Assembly (NCBI RefSeq): GCF_014647315.1
Contig: NZ_BMOY01000016.1
Location: forward strand, 1-57,630
Length of the DNA stretch: 57,630 nucleotides
Reading direction: 5' to 3'
DNA from: Paenalicyclobacillus cellulosilyticus
Lineage (GTDB): Bacteria > Bacillota > Bacilli > Alicyclobacillales > Alicyclobacillaceae
Positions 1 through 8,806 of the stretch are shown here, piece after piece; the first letter of the stretch is position 1; each line of letters begins with the position of its first letter. The notes beneath the pieces were generated by a model. The model saw only the letters and a list, made by a program, of their open reading frames with translations. It ran no database searches and was not told where the DNA came from. Made by a program: the position numbers and the translations under genes.

Positions 1-1
1 C

Positions 2-1213
2 ATCGCGGCGACGCCCGGGGTGGCAGCGTCCGGGGCTGAGCCTGGGGCTGAGGCGGCGCCCGGGGTGGCGGCGCCCGTGGCTGCGGCGACGGACAAAGCG
101 GAGGCGGCGGACGCCGCCGCACGCGACGCCAGCCACCCGGACGAGGAGGACGTGGCCATCCTGCTCTTCACCTCCGGCACCACCGGGCTGCCGAAGGGCG
201 TCGCGCTCACGCACCGGCAGGTGATGGCCACGGCGCGCAACGTGATCGCATCCCATCGCCTGACGCCGGCCGACGTGTCGTACGTGTTCCTGCCGCTGTT
301 CCACATCAACGCTCAGGTGGTGGCGCTGCTGTCGACCCTGTTGTCGGGCGGGCGGATGGTCATCGAGGAGAAGTTCAGCAAGTCCCGCTTCTGGGACACG
401 GTGGCGCGGTACCGGGTCACGTGGGCGTCCGCGGTGCCGACGGTCATCGGCATCCTCGTCAAAGCTACCGATCCGCCGCGCGTCCCGGCGTCGCTGCGGT
501 TTTTGCGATCCGCTTCCGCCCCGCTGCCGGCGTTTGTGGCGCGCCGCTTCGAGGCGAAGTTCGGCATCCCCGTCATCGAGTCGTACGGGTTGACGGAGGC
601 GGCGAGCCAGGTGTGCGTGAATCCGTTGCCGCCGGGCAAGCGGAAGATCGGTTCGGTGGGTCTGCCGTGCGGCGTCGAGCTGCGGGTGGTGGACGGGAAC
701 GACCGGGAACTGCCGCCGGGGGAGATTGGCGAGATCGTCATCCGCGGCGAGAGCGTGATCACGTCGTACGCGTACGGCGACGCAGGGCCGGAGACGTTTC
801 GCGGCGGCTGGTTCCACACAGGGGACATGGGCTATGTGGACGAGGAAGGGTACGTCTACATCACCGGCCGGACGAAGGAGATGATCAACCGCGCGGGGCA
901 AAAGGTGAGTCCGCGCGAAGTGGAGGAGGTCATCGCCCAGCACCCCGCAGTCAAGCAGGTGGCCGTGATCGGCCTGCCGGACGAGCTGTACGGCGAAAAG
1001 GTGCTGGCGTATGTGGTGCCCGAAGAGGGCATGGTGCACGATGAGGCGGCGTTCAAGGAGGCGCTGCGCCAGTTGTGCCAATCCTCGCTGTCGAGCTACA
1101 AGTGCCCGGCCGACTTCCACTTGGTCGACGACATCCCGGTGGGTCCGACGGGCAAGGTGCAGCGCCACCGCCTGCGCGAGCAGGTGCTCGTGGCGCAGGG
1201 ACAGCCGCGTTGA
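2..1213 (+). CDS. AMP-forming acyl-CoA ligase, 5' end outside window
   Basis: Class I adenylate-forming enzyme that activates a carboxylic acid as acyl-AMP and transfers it to CoA. The reading frame is open to the window edge, so the N-terminal 100 or more residues are missing. The first visible part is an Ala/Pro-rich stretch that looks like a loop. It is followed by the P-loop motif TSGTTGLPKG, the A5-type motif SYGLTEAAS, HTGDMGYVDEEGYVYITGR and the C-terminal motif GPTGKVQR, whose Lys is the usual catalytic one. The sequence resembles FadD, CaiC and oxalyl-CoA-type ligases, but the substrate cannot be read from it. The A/G-rich insert before the P-loop is unusually long. No operon partner is visible; the next gene is a secreted hydrolase 147 bp downstream. 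Confidence 0.9.
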   Translation: MAATPGVAASGAEPGAEAAPGVAAPVAAATDKAEAADAAARDASHPDEEDVAILLFTSGTTGLPKGVALTHRQVMATARNVIASHRLTPADVSYVFLPLFHINAQVVALLSTLLSGGRMVIEEKFSKSRFWDTVARYRVTWASAVPTVIGILVKATDPPRVPASLRFLRSASAPLPAFVARRFEAKFGIPVIESYGLTEAASQVCVNPLPPGKRKIGSVGLPCGVELRVVDGNDRELPPGEIGEIVIRGESVITSYAYGDAGPETFRGGWFHTGDMGYVDEEGYVYITGRTKEMINRAGQKVSPREVEEVIAQHPAVKQVAVIGLPDELYGEKVLAYVVPEEGMVHDEAAFKEALRQLCQSSLSSYKCPADFHLVDDIPVGPTGKVQRHRLREQVLVAQGQPR

Positions 1214-1360
1214 GCGAGCGCGATTGCGTTCCGCGAGCGGCCCCGTCAGGATGAAGTATGAAGGCGGATCGGAGTCTGCGCCGATGTGCAACGCAGGGAA
1301 TCCGGCGGCGCGGGGTGAGCCTGCGCGCGCCGGAAGCGGACAACCAGGAGGCGAACGACG

Positions 1361-2464
1361 ATGAGACGCCGCATGTGGAAATGGGCGGGGTGCTTGTTCG
1401 CGTGTGCCTGCACCGCTTTGGCGGCGGCCTGGCAGGCGGGGACGGTGGCATGGGCAAGCACCCCGGTGCGGGAAGTGAGCGTGGTGCATTCTCGCCATAT
1501 CAACCAAACTGGGGCTATGGTGCGTACCGTTGCGGTGGTTGGCCGTATGACATCCGAAGTCGAGACGCAGGTGAAGGGCGCAGGGACGGCGGCGGGCGTT
1601 GCCCTTGCCGGCACACAACCCGACGCCGTGCCCGGGCGGGTGGATGCCCCTGCCGCCGCAGGTGCCTCCCCGGCGGCCGACGATGGCCGCGCCGGCGCTG
1701 AACCGGGCAGGGGGGATGACCAGGCCGCGGGGACCTTATCCCCGGCACCGCTTCCTCCGGCCCGCGATCCGTCCGTGCGCGTGCTCGTGATTGGCGCTTC
1801 CGTGGCCCGCGGCTGGCGGGATGAGGAAGGCGGGTACATGGACAGGGCGTTCCGCTGGCTTTCCGCGCAAACGCGGGTGCCGTTCGTGGTCTACAACCGC
1901 GCCATCCCGGGCGCGCTGGCGGGCGGAATTGCCGCCGATTACCCGCGTTGGCTGGAAGAGGTGCGCCCCGACCTGGTGGTCATTGCGTGGGGGACGCTGA
2001 ACGACGCGGCGAAACGCACTCCGGTGCCGGTCTTTCGCGACGCGGTCGCCTGGCAGATGGAGATGGCACTCGCCCACGGGGCGAAGGTGCTCGTCGTCAC
2101 GCCGCCGGTGTCGAAGGCGTCGTACACCGCGTACAAAGACCTGCAGCCGCAGTACCTGCAGGCGGAACTCGACGTGGTGCAGAGCCTCCGCAGCCCGGAC
2201 GTGGCGGCGGTCGATGTGTTCCATGCCATGAAAGACTACCTGGCGGAGAACCACCTGCCGTATCAGCCGTTGATGGCGGACGCGTGGCATCCCAACGCCG
2301 CGGGCCACGAGTTGGCGGCGGAGTTTTTGGAGCGCGGGATGTTGCGCCAGTTCACGCACCTGGTGCCGGTGCGGCTGGAGCTTTCGGCGCGTAAGCTCGC
2401 CGCCATCCGCCGCCTGAGCCAGGAGGTGCTGCATCAGCGCATCGAGCTGCCGCCAGGTATCTGA
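1361..2464 (+). CDS. Secreted SGNH/GDSL-type hydrolase
   Basis: Probable extracellular esterase, lipase or acetylhydrolase of the SGNH superfamily, 367 aa. The ATG follows a good ribosome binding site (CCAGGAGG). The N-terminus has Arg/Lys, a hydrophobic core and an Ala-x-Ala site near residue 32, as in a signal peptide. A low-complexity Ala/Pro/Gly linker of about 100 residues precedes the catalytic domain. Block I reads VLVIGASVARG, with Ala instead of Asp next to the nucleophilic Ser. Block III-like WGTLND and block V DAWHPNAAGHE carry the Asn and the Asp-His pair. The substrate is unknown; cell-wall polysaccharide is an inference from export and the neighbouring envelope genes. Confidence 0.8.
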   Translation: MRRRMWKWAGCLFACACTALAAAWQAGTVAWASTPVREVSVVHSRHINQTGAMVRTVAVVGRMTSEVETQVKGAGTAAGVALAGTQPDAVPGRVDAPAAAGASPAADDGRAGAEPGRGDDQAAGTLSPAPLPPARDPSVRVLVIGASVARGWRDEEGGYMDRAFRWLSAQTRVPFVVYNRAIPGALAGGIAADYPRWLEEVRPDLVVIAWGTLNDAAKRTPVPVFRDAVAWQMEMALAHGAKVLVVTPPVSKASYTAYKDLQPQYLQAELDVVQSLRSPDVAAVDVFHAMKDYLAENHLPYQPLMADAWHPNAAGHELAAEFLERGMLRQFTHLVPVRLELSARKLAAIRRLSQEVLHQRIELPPGI

Positions 2465-2555
2465 CGGCACTGCGGTTTGGCGGTGCCGATTGCGGCCCGC
2501 CGCGCGACGGCGCCCGGCCGGTCAAGCCTCGCCCGGGTTACAAGCTTCGCCCGGG

Positions 2556-3506
2556 TCAGCCGGGGGCCTGCGGTTGATACGCAGGGATGCCGGTCAATTC
2601 GGGCACGGTGACGAACGTGTAGCCGAACCGCCGCAGCGTCACGATGATGTACGGCAGCGATTGCACGGTCGGCTCCCGGCCCTCGCCGGTGCCGCCTGCG
2701 GAATGCATCAGGACGATGGCCCCAGGCCCGGCGTGCGCCAAGACGTTGGCGGCGACCTGCGGTCCGGTCAACCCCGCCCAATCGAGGCTGTCGACGTTCC
2801 AAAACACGATTTTGTACCCCATGGCGACGACCTCGCGAATGACCTCATCGCTGAGCGCGCCGTAAGGAGGCCGGAACAGGTATGGCCGCACGCCGAGGAG
2901 GCGTTGTATCTCGTCGCTCGTGCGCTCCACTTCCGCCCGGACCTCGGCAGGCGACAGCCGGGTCAGGTTCGGGTGGCTCCACGAGTGGTTTCCCACCACA
3001 TGCCCTTCGCGATAGATCTGCTGCAGCACGCGCGGCGATTGCTGCACCCGTTGCCCGACGCAGAAGAACGTGGCCTTCACTTGGTATTGGGCGAGAATGC
3101 GCAAAATTTGCGGCGTCCACACGTCGTCCGGGCCGTCGTCAAACGTAAGCGCGATGGCCTTGCGATCCGTCGGTCCGTGCAGGATGATGTCGTTCGGGTA
3201 ACGGGCGTGCCAGTCGATGTGGTGCGCCCGCGGCGGCCGTTCCGTGATCCGCTCCGGGCCGCCGGCATGTGCGGGCGCTTGCCGCCAGGCGTGCGGCACA
3301 TGCCGCCAGGCGTCAACCACCGGGAACGTCAGCGGATGTTCAACCGGATAGCCTGCCCAAGCGTACGGTGGCTGCAAGAACCATGGGTCAGGCGTGAACC
3401 ACGGCTCCGGCGCAGGCCATGGATCCGGCGCGGACCATGGGTCAGGAATGCGCCAAGGGGCATGGGGGGCGGAGCTTACGGAGCGTGAGGAGCCTGGGTA
3501 CGCCAT
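2556..3506 (-). CDS. Polysaccharide deacetylase (NodB domain) with Pro/Trp-rich N-terminus
   Basis: Carbohydrate esterase family 4 type N-deacetylase of 316 aa, acting on peptidoglycan, chitin-like or spore cortex sugars. Motif 1 TFDDGPDD, motif 2 HSWSHPNL with the metal-binding His pair, motif 3 RPPYG, motif 4 around NVDSLDW and motif 5 IVLMHSAGG are all present, so the enzyme looks catalytically complete. The first 90 residues have no clear signal peptide. They carry a PDPW/PEPW repeat (APDPWPAPEPWFTPDPW) that might act as a wall or coat-binding arm. The start is supported by CGGAGGTGA 8 bp upstream. It runs in the same direction as the capsule-type genes that begin 80 bp upstream. Confidence 0.88.
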   Translation of the reverse strand: MAYPGSSRSVSSAPHAPWRIPDPWSAPDPWPAPEPWFTPDPWFLQPPYAWAGYPVEHPLTFPVVDAWRHVPHAWRQAPAHAGGPERITERPPRAHHIDWHARYPNDIILHGPTDRKAIALTFDDGPDDVWTPQILRILAQYQVKATFFCVGQRVQQSPRVLQQIYREGHVVGNHSWSHPNLTRLSPAEVRAEVERTSDEIQRLLGVRPYLFRPPYGALSDEVIREVVAMGYKIVFWNVDSLDWAGLTGPQVAANVLAHAGPGAIVLMHSAGGTGEGREPTVQSLPYIIVTLRRFGYTFVTVPELTGIPAYQPQAPG

Positions 3507-3588
3507 GCGCGGTCACCTCCGGGAGATGGTTTGTGACAGCGTATGCGTTGGGCGACCGCACGGGTACACCAGGCCATATGAGGGTGGA

Positions 3589-4272
3589 TCAGTCACCGTT
3601 GTACTCCATCACCGTGCCGAGCACCGGCAGCCCCAAGTATTGTTGCACCTCTTCCTCCGTGCGGATGCGGTAATCCAGGTACTCAAGCAAAAACGCGAGG
3701 CCCACGCTCACCATCAGGCCGAGGATGAACGCCACCGCCACGTTTAATTTCTTGTTGGGCTTCACCGGTTTCGCGTCCGGGGTGACGACGGCGGGATCGA
3801 TGATCTGCACGTTCTTGATGGTCATCCAATCCTGCGCCTTGACCTGAAACACCCGAGCCAACGTGTTGGCAATCCGCACCGCGAGCGGCTGGCTGGGCGC
3901 GGTGACACTGAGGGTGATGACCTGCGACTGATTGGGGGCCGTCACCTTGATCATGCTGTCGAGTTCCTTGACGCTGTACGGAAGATGCAATTGCTGAATG
4001 ACGGTGCGCTCGACCGTTTGGCTGCGGATGATGTCGCTGTACGTGTTGACCAACGCCTGGGAAGCGATGATGCCTTGGTAATCGAGTGCCGCGTTCTGGT
4101 TGGCCTGGTTCTGCTGGTTGACGAGGAGGGTGGTGTCCGCCTCGTACTGCGGCTTGAGCAGGTATATGGAGACCAGTGCGCTGACCAAGGCGGCAATGAG
4201 CGGGATGGTGATGACCAAAACCCACCGCTTGCGGATGATGGCCCAGTACGCTCGCAGTTCAATCTCTTCCAC
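3589..4272 (-). CDS. Wzz/CapA-type chain-length determinant (BY-kinase modulator)
   Basis: Polysaccharide co-polymerase or transmembrane activator of the adjacent tyrosine kinase. Two membrane spans flank an extracytoplasmic domain: one near residues 17-40 after the typical RKRW, the other near 185-205. The C-terminal tail contains EYLDYRIRTEEEVQQYLGLPVLG, the usual kinase-activating end. I chose GTG at 4272 because GAGAGG lies 6 bp upstream and the protein then begins MEEIELRAYW, as family members do. A frame-open GTG at 4344 overlaps the kinase stop but has no ribosome binding site. From the chosen start the length is 227 aa, normal for the Gram-positive CapA/YwqC class. Confidence 0.85.
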   Translation of the reverse strand: MEEIELRAYWAIIRKRWVLVITIPLIAALVSALVSIYLLKPQYEADTTLLVNQQNQANQNAALDYQGIIASQALVNTYSDIIRSQTVERTVIQQLHLPYSVKELDSMIKVTAPNQSQVITLSVTAPSQPLAVRIANTLARVFQVKAQDWMTIKNVQIIDPAVVTPDAKPVKPNKKLNVAVAFILGLMVSVGLAFLLEYLDYRIRTEEEVQQYLGLPVLGTVMEYNGD

Positions 4273-4340
4273 GCTGTGCACCTCTCGCTGCAAGGATGTG
4301 TCGGCCGATCTTCGTGATTTGTGCTGCAGGCCAAATGACT

Positions 4341-5048
4341 TCACACCGTCGCCTGGCTGCTGTAGTAGTGGGAATAATAGTAGTAATATCCTTCCGTCCC
4401 GCGGCGGTCCACACGGTTGAGCACGGCCCCCAACAGATGCGCATTGACCTGGCGCAGCGCGGCCACCGCTTTTTGTGCCAATTGACGATGGGTTCGCTGG
4501 GCATCGACCACGAACAGCACGCCGTGCGCCACCTGGGACAAAATGAGGGCATCCGCGACGGACAGCACAGGCGGGCTGTCGAGGATCAGCAGATCGAACT
4601 CACGAGACATCTCCTCCACCAAGCCGGAGAAAGCGGCGCTGGCCAGCATTTCGGACGGGTTGGGCGGGATGGGTCCGCTGGGCAGCAACCACAGGCCGGG
4701 TGTGTTGGGGGACTGGATGATGCACTCGGAGAGCGGACGCTCCTTGATGAGGGCGTTGCTCAAACCATCCAGGTTGGACACCTGAAAGCGTTGATGGACC
4801 TGGGGTTTGCGCAGATCCGCGTCCACCAAAAGCACCTTTTTGCCGGCTTGCGCCGAGACGACCGCGAGATTGGCGGCGGTGGCCGTCTTGCCCTCACCAG
4901 GCATGGTGCTGGTCACCAGCAGGACGCGGATGTCGCGTGCGACGGCGGCAAATTGGATGTTTGTCCGGATGGTCCGGTACGCTTCCGCGATGGGTGAACG
5001 CGGATTGACCTCGGCAACCAGTTTTTCCACAGATTTCTTCGCCGGCAC
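4341..5048 (-). CDS. BY-family protein tyrosine kinase (CpsD/CapB/YwqD type)
   Basis: Cytoplasmic autophosphorylating tyrosine kinase that controls exopolysaccharide synthesis with the Wzz-like partner encoded just downstream. Walker A (PGEGKTATAANLA), Walker A' (VLLVDADLRKPQ) and Walker B (LLILDSPPVLSVAD) are all visible, and the C-terminus carries the tyrosine cluster GYYYYYSHYYSS. GTG at 5048 is chosen because AAGGAG lies about 10 bp upstream and the length becomes 235 aa, typical of the family; the upstream extension is not kinase-like. In B. subtilis ywqC-ywqD the modulator comes first; here the kinase does. No glycosyltransferase genes follow, so the pathway it controls is not visible. 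Confidence 0.88.
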   Translation of the reverse strand: MPAKKSVEKLVAEVNPRSPIAEAYRTIRTNIQFAAVARDIRVLLVTSTMPGEGKTATAANLAVVSAQAGKKVLLVDADLRKPQVHQRFQVSNLDGLSNALIKERPLSECIIQSPNTPGLWLLPSGPIPPNPSEMLASAAFSGLVEEMSREFDLLILDSPPVLSVADALILSQVAHGVLFVVDAQRTHRQLAQKAVAALRQVNAHLLGAVLNRVDRRGTEGYYYYYSHYYSSQATV

Positions 5049-5394
5049 GTCTCGACCACTCCTTCGCACAGCATCACATCCGTGCGCATTGCCGGCACGG
5101 GAATTTTTTAAGGTCATTCTGCTGCGGGGCGGACCGAACAGGGGAAAAGGAGGCCGCCGCAAACACGGTTTCAATCCGGTACGCCTGTCGATCTGACCCG
5201 TAGAACTTCGACAGGAACGGCCAAATTCCTGTCTGCGAACACAAAGCGGATCGCCCGCATGCTTGCAGGCGATCCGCAGTGTGCCCTGCCCTTTTTCTGA
5301 TCCTGCCCCCAGGTGCCGCCGCAGCGCGCACCCTGGGTCTGCCTCGTCACCCGGAGCTTACATCGTGACCCGAAGGCCGCATCGCCAACCCTCG
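5049..5394. other. Intergenic region between the exported YcdB/SLH gene and the BY-kinase
   Basis: A 346-bp region with no supported gene. Short frames here have no plausible start or homology. It contains the inverted repeat listed separately (5246-5277), and on the minus strand it should hold the promoter of the kinase/Wzz pair, although no clear -35/-10 pair could be read by eye. Confidence 0.5.
5246..5277 (-). terminator. Candidate terminator hairpin after the YcdB/SLH gene
   Basis: A perfect 10-bp inverted repeat (GCGGATCGCC paired with GGCGATCCGC) with a 12-nt loop lies about 120 bp past the stop of the leftward gene. The following T-tract is weak (TTTGTG) in the leftward direction. 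A stronger T5 run lies 12 nt away on the other side, so direction is uncertain. Confidence 0.5.
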
Positions 5395-7830
5395 TCATCC
5401 GTTGAGCGGCCGCGGGCCGGGGAAGGAGCCGCCGCCCTCCTCGCCGTAGACGACGGCCGCCTGGACCACGGCGACGGCCGCATCGGCGAGGGTCACGGGA
5501 CCGCCGGGGTTGAACTGGTTGTCCTGCAGCGGGAACAGACCCAGGGCGTACGCCAGCGCGCACGCGGCGTACGCGTCGTCCGGGATGGACGCGACGTCGG
5601 CCGCAGGCAGATTAAGCGCCTCCGGGTGCGCGAGCAATGGCGCGAAGTTGAGCGCCCGTGCCAGGATCTGTGCGGCGAACGTCCGCGTCACCGGCTCATC
5701 CGGCGCAAACGTGACGTCGGCCGGGATCCAGCCCAGTTCATACGCCACCGCAATTTCGTTGTACGCCGGCGACCCGGCGGGCACGCGGCTGAGGGCGGAC
5801 GCCAAGGCTGCCGACTGGGCGAGCAGCGGATCGTACCGGTATTGCTGGCCGAGCGCGTCGACAAGGAGCTTCACGAACGCGGCGTTGGTCATGGCCTGGG
5901 TCGGGTGGACGTAACCCCCGCTGTCCACCGGGATGAGTTCACGCTGGACAAGCAGCTGGATCTGCGGCGCGGCGGCGACGCCGTTCAGGTCCTGGATGGG
6001 GCCGGCGTACGGTGCCGGCACGCCGGTCGATTCGAATTGACCGGTCACGGCGTTGAACACGTCGTCGCTGCCCGCAGGGTACATCGGTGCCCAGGCGAGG
6101 ATGACCTGCGGCGCGGTGCTGGTGCCGCCCGGTTGGGTGACGGGGGTGGGCTCGGTCTTCAGGTACACGAGCTGCAAAGGCTGTGCCTGCATCCAAGTCT
6201 GCTTGGCTTGGTCGGCCGCCACAGCAAGCCGTGGATTGGGCAGGCTCTCACCCAAGTTGTTCGTGCTGAACCAGAAATTTGCGACCTGGCCGGTGTTCGC
6301 GTCGACCTGTACATAGCCGGTTAGTTCCATGTCCGGGATGCCGTTGGCGAACACCTGCACCTGGAAGCCCGTCGTCAGGCCGGTGTTCGTCTTCCCGGGA
6401 TACACGGGCTGCGGCAGCACGGCGACCGCGCCCGTGTCGCCGGCGAACACCTTGCGGACGAACGCGGTGGCGGCGTCGAGGATCTGCTGCTGGGTCGGCG
6501 GCGCCGGTTTGCTGGCCGGGGCGGGCGCGGCCGTTGCGCCTGCAGAGCTCGCCTGACCGCTGGCGATGAGGGCGGCTGACTTCGCCATGGCGATCACCAG
6601 GTTGGAGTTGGAATAGCTCTGCAGGAAACCGTAGGTGGCGTCGACGGAAGCGTTCACCTGGCTCCCGTCCGGCAACAGCCAGGAGAAGCTCCAGGTGGTG
6701 TCGCTGCCCGCCCCTTGGTACTGATAGACGGTCTGCAGCTTGGCGCCGCTCGGAATGGAAAGGACGCTTTGAGCATAGCTCTGGGCATGGTCCTGCGTCC
6801 AGTTCACCTTGTTCCACGGCAGCGGTTTGACCGGGCCGTTGGGGTCGATGGGCTTGGGCACCTGATACGGGGCGGGCGTGTAGGCTTGGCCGGTGGCGTC
6901 GACGACCTGGCCGGTGAGGGCGTTGAGGACGGGCGCCGCCACCTGCTGGTTGGTGAATCCGCCCGTCCACCACACGGGGCGGCCCTCTGTGTCCTGCACG
7001 TACACCAACTCCGTCTGCGCGGACGCGCCGCCGCCTTTCCACACTTGGTTATAGGCGAGATGGATCTGCAGGGCTTGGTTGTACAACCGGTTGGCGTCCG
7101 CCTGGCCGATGGCCTTGCCCGGGTCCGGGAACGGCAGGTCGGTCCAGTTGTCGTTCACCGACACCAGGCGGCCGTTCTGGTCAATGGTGACGCTGACGCC
7201 GTCAAACGGAGCCGGGATGCCGTTCACCATGCGCGTGAAGGTGAACGTGTACTGGATGGGCCCCTGCAGCGGTCCGGGCTGCGGGGTGAGCGGCTGCAGC
7301 TTGAGCGATCCGTACTGGTCCGGGTACAGCTTCTGCACCCACTGGATGGCTGTCTGCTGCGCTTGGTCGGCCGTGGTGGGCACCGGGAAGACAAAACGGT
7401 TGCTGCCCGGGTAGTTGCGGGCATAGCTGATGATCCGCCCGGTGTTCGCGTCCACCTGGGCGTTGATGGACGCCTGCGGCGTGGCCGGATCGGACGAGAC
7501 GTAGTAGAGCGTGTAGGTGGCCGCACCGGATGGATCGCTGTTGTACGACTCGTTCTGCAGCGTGAACGTCGAAGGGATGGCGAACGTCGTCTCGACGATC
7601 CGCCGCGCGTCATCGAGGCTGAGCTTCGGCTTGACGGCGGGATCGGTCTTGGCTTTGGCGCCGGCGATTTTGCCGGCGGCCAAGCGGTGACTGGCGCTTG
7701 TGGTCGTGGGCTGATGGACGCGTGCGGCCAAGTGGTGGCTGACGCTGGTGGCCGCGAACGCTGCCGGGCTCGTCAACGTGGAGCCAAGCAGGATACACAG
7801 GGCGGCTCCTGTGCCAAGACGTCGTTTCAT
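5395..7830 (-). CDS. Exported YcdB/YcdC-like (PepSY-type) protein with C-terminal SLH domains
   Basis: Large 811-aa exported protein, probably bound to the cell surface. A signal peptide covers about residues 1-27 (hydrophobic core, then Ala-Phe-Ala). Residues about 60-560 contain repeated PepSY/YcdB-like modules, recognisable by recurring phrases such as INAQVDANTGRIISYA, VTIDQNGRLVSVND and VQVDANTGQVANFWFS. The last 190 residues resemble three SLH repeats (for example AYELGWIPADVTFAPDEPVTR), which usually bind pyruvylated secondary wall polymer. The start follows AAGGAAGGAGA. The molecular function of this family is unknown; protease regulation by PepSY modules is known elsewhere but is not shown here. 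Confidence 0.82.
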   Translation of the reverse strand: MKRRLGTGAALCILLGSTLTSPAAFAATSVSHHLAARVHQPTTTSASHRLAAGKIAGAKAKTDPAVKPKLSLDDARRIVETTFAIPSTFTLQNESYNSDPSGAATYTLYYVSSDPATPQASINAQVDANTGRIISYARNYPGSNRFVFPVPTTADQAQQTAIQWVQKLYPDQYGSLKLQPLTPQPGPLQGPIQYTFTFTRMVNGIPAPFDGVSVTIDQNGRLVSVNDNWTDLPFPDPGKAIGQADANRLYNQALQIHLAYNQVWKGGGASAQTELVYVQDTEGRPVWWTGGFTNQQVAAPVLNALTGQVVDATGQAYTPAPYQVPKPIDPNGPVKPLPWNKVNWTQDHAQSYAQSVLSIPSGAKLQTVYQYQGAGSDTTWSFSWLLPDGSQVNASVDATYGFLQSYSNSNLVIAMAKSAALIASGQASSAGATAAPAPASKPAPPTQQQILDAATAFVRKVFAGDTGAVAVLPQPVYPGKTNTGLTTGFQVQVFANGIPDMELTGYVQVDANTGQVANFWFSTNNLGESLPNPRLAVAADQAKQTWMQAQPLQLVYLKTEPTPVTQPGGTSTAPQVILAWAPMYPAGSDDVFNAVTGQFESTGVPAPYAGPIQDLNGVAAAPQIQLLVQRELIPVDSGGYVHPTQAMTNAAFVKLLVDALGQQYRYDPLLAQSAALASALSRVPAGSPAYNEIAVAYELGWIPADVTFAPDEPVTRTFAAQILARALNFAPLLAHPEALNLPAADVASIPDDAYAACALAYALGLFPLQDNQFNPGGPVTLADAAVAVVQAAVVYGEEGGGSFPGPRPLNG

Positions 7831-7994
7831 CGGCTCGTCTCCTTCCTTTCTCCTGCCGGGACTACCTTTCTTGTCTCATTCCGTGGCCGTGGTTGCATCG
7901 TGACCATGCATAAAAATAGACGCGGATGGGAGCAGGATGTTACAGAGGCGGGACACAAGCGCGGGATTGGGCATCTGTGAATGTGCGGTTTTGG

Positions 7995-8023
7995 TTGACT
8001 TTATGTCGGAATACGTCTATGGT
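7995..8023 (+). promoter_or_regulatory. Probable sigma-A promoter of lutABC
   Basis: TTGACT and TATGGT are separated by exactly 17 bp, 34 bp before the lutA start codon. The -35 box is close to consensus and the -10 is moderate. No operator for a LutR-type regulator was recognised. Confidence 0.6.
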
Positions 8024-8056
8024 GGGGGTGAGTCCACGAGAAGGAAGGGACCGTGC

Positions 8057-8806
8057 ATGCGCGTGGCGCTGTTCATCACCTGCCTCGTCGACAATCTCTT
8101 CCCCCAGGTGGGCGAAAGCATGGTGCGGCTCTTGCACCGGCTCGGCGTCGAAGTGATGCTGCCAGCGGGGCAGACGTGCTGCGGCCAGCCGGCATTCAAC
8201 AGCGGGTACGCGGAGGAGGCGCGGGCGGTGGGCGCCACCCTGCTCGAGGCGTTCGCCGGCGCGGATTACGTCGTGTCGCCGTCGGGATCGTGCACAGGGA
8301 TGGTGCACCACTACTTTCCTGAATTGTTTCGCGGGGACGATCGCGCTGCGCGCCTGGCGGACGAGCTCATCCGCAAATCCTACGAATTCTCCCAATTTGT
8401 CGTCCGGGTGCTCGGCGTAACGGACGTCGGCGCCTGCTTTCCGCACCGGGTGACATACCACCCGTCGTGCCACGGCAGCCGCCTGCTCGGCGTGCGGGAT
8501 GAGCCGCAGCAGCTGTTGGCGAAGGTGCGGGACATCGAGCTTGTGCCGCTGCCCTACGCGGAGGACTGCTGCGGTTTTGGCGGCACGTTCGCGGTGAAGA
8601 TGGGGGACATCTCCACCGCGATGGTGGCGGAGAAGGCGGCGCACGTCGCGGAGACGGGGGCCGAGGTCCTGGTCGGGACCGACATGGGCTGCCTGATGAA
8701 CATCGGGGGCCGCCTGGCGCGGGAGGGGCGGCCGGTGCAGGTGATGCACCTGGCCGAGTTGCTGTACGAAGGCGTCGTACTGGCGGAAGGGAGGCGCGTG
8801 GGATGA
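8057..8806 (+). CDS. lutA: Lactate utilization protein A (Fe-S, CCG domains)
   Basis: One of three subunits of the LutABC iron-sulfur complex that oxidises L-lactate to pyruvate. The sequence shows two cysteine-rich CCG-type domains, first around residues 35-45 (AGQTCCGQPAFNSG) and again around 170-180 (AEDCCGFGGTFAVK). It also has the typical TYHPSCHGSR segment. The ATG at 8057 is preceded by GAAGGAAGGGA; an upstream in-frame extension has no such site and does not resemble the family. At 249 aa it has the expected size. It overlaps lutB by an ATGA, indicating translational coupling. Confidence 0.93.
   Translation: MRVALFITCLVDNLFPQVGESMVRLLHRLGVEVMLPAGQTCCGQPAFNSGYAEEARAVGATLLEAFAGADYVVSPSGSCTGMVHHYFPELFRGDDRAARLADELIRKSYEFSQFVVRVLGVTDVGACFPHRVTYHPSCHGSRLLGVRDEPQQLLAKVRDIELVPLPYAEDCCGFGGTFAVKMGDISTAMVAEKAAHVAETGAEVLVGTDMGCLMNIGGRLAREGRPVQVMHLAELLYEGVVLAEGRRVG

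Noticed and set aside
5113..5174. Longer BY-kinase start
   Set aside because: Extension lacks kinase features and a ribosome site; GTG 5048 has AAGGAG and gives the normal length.
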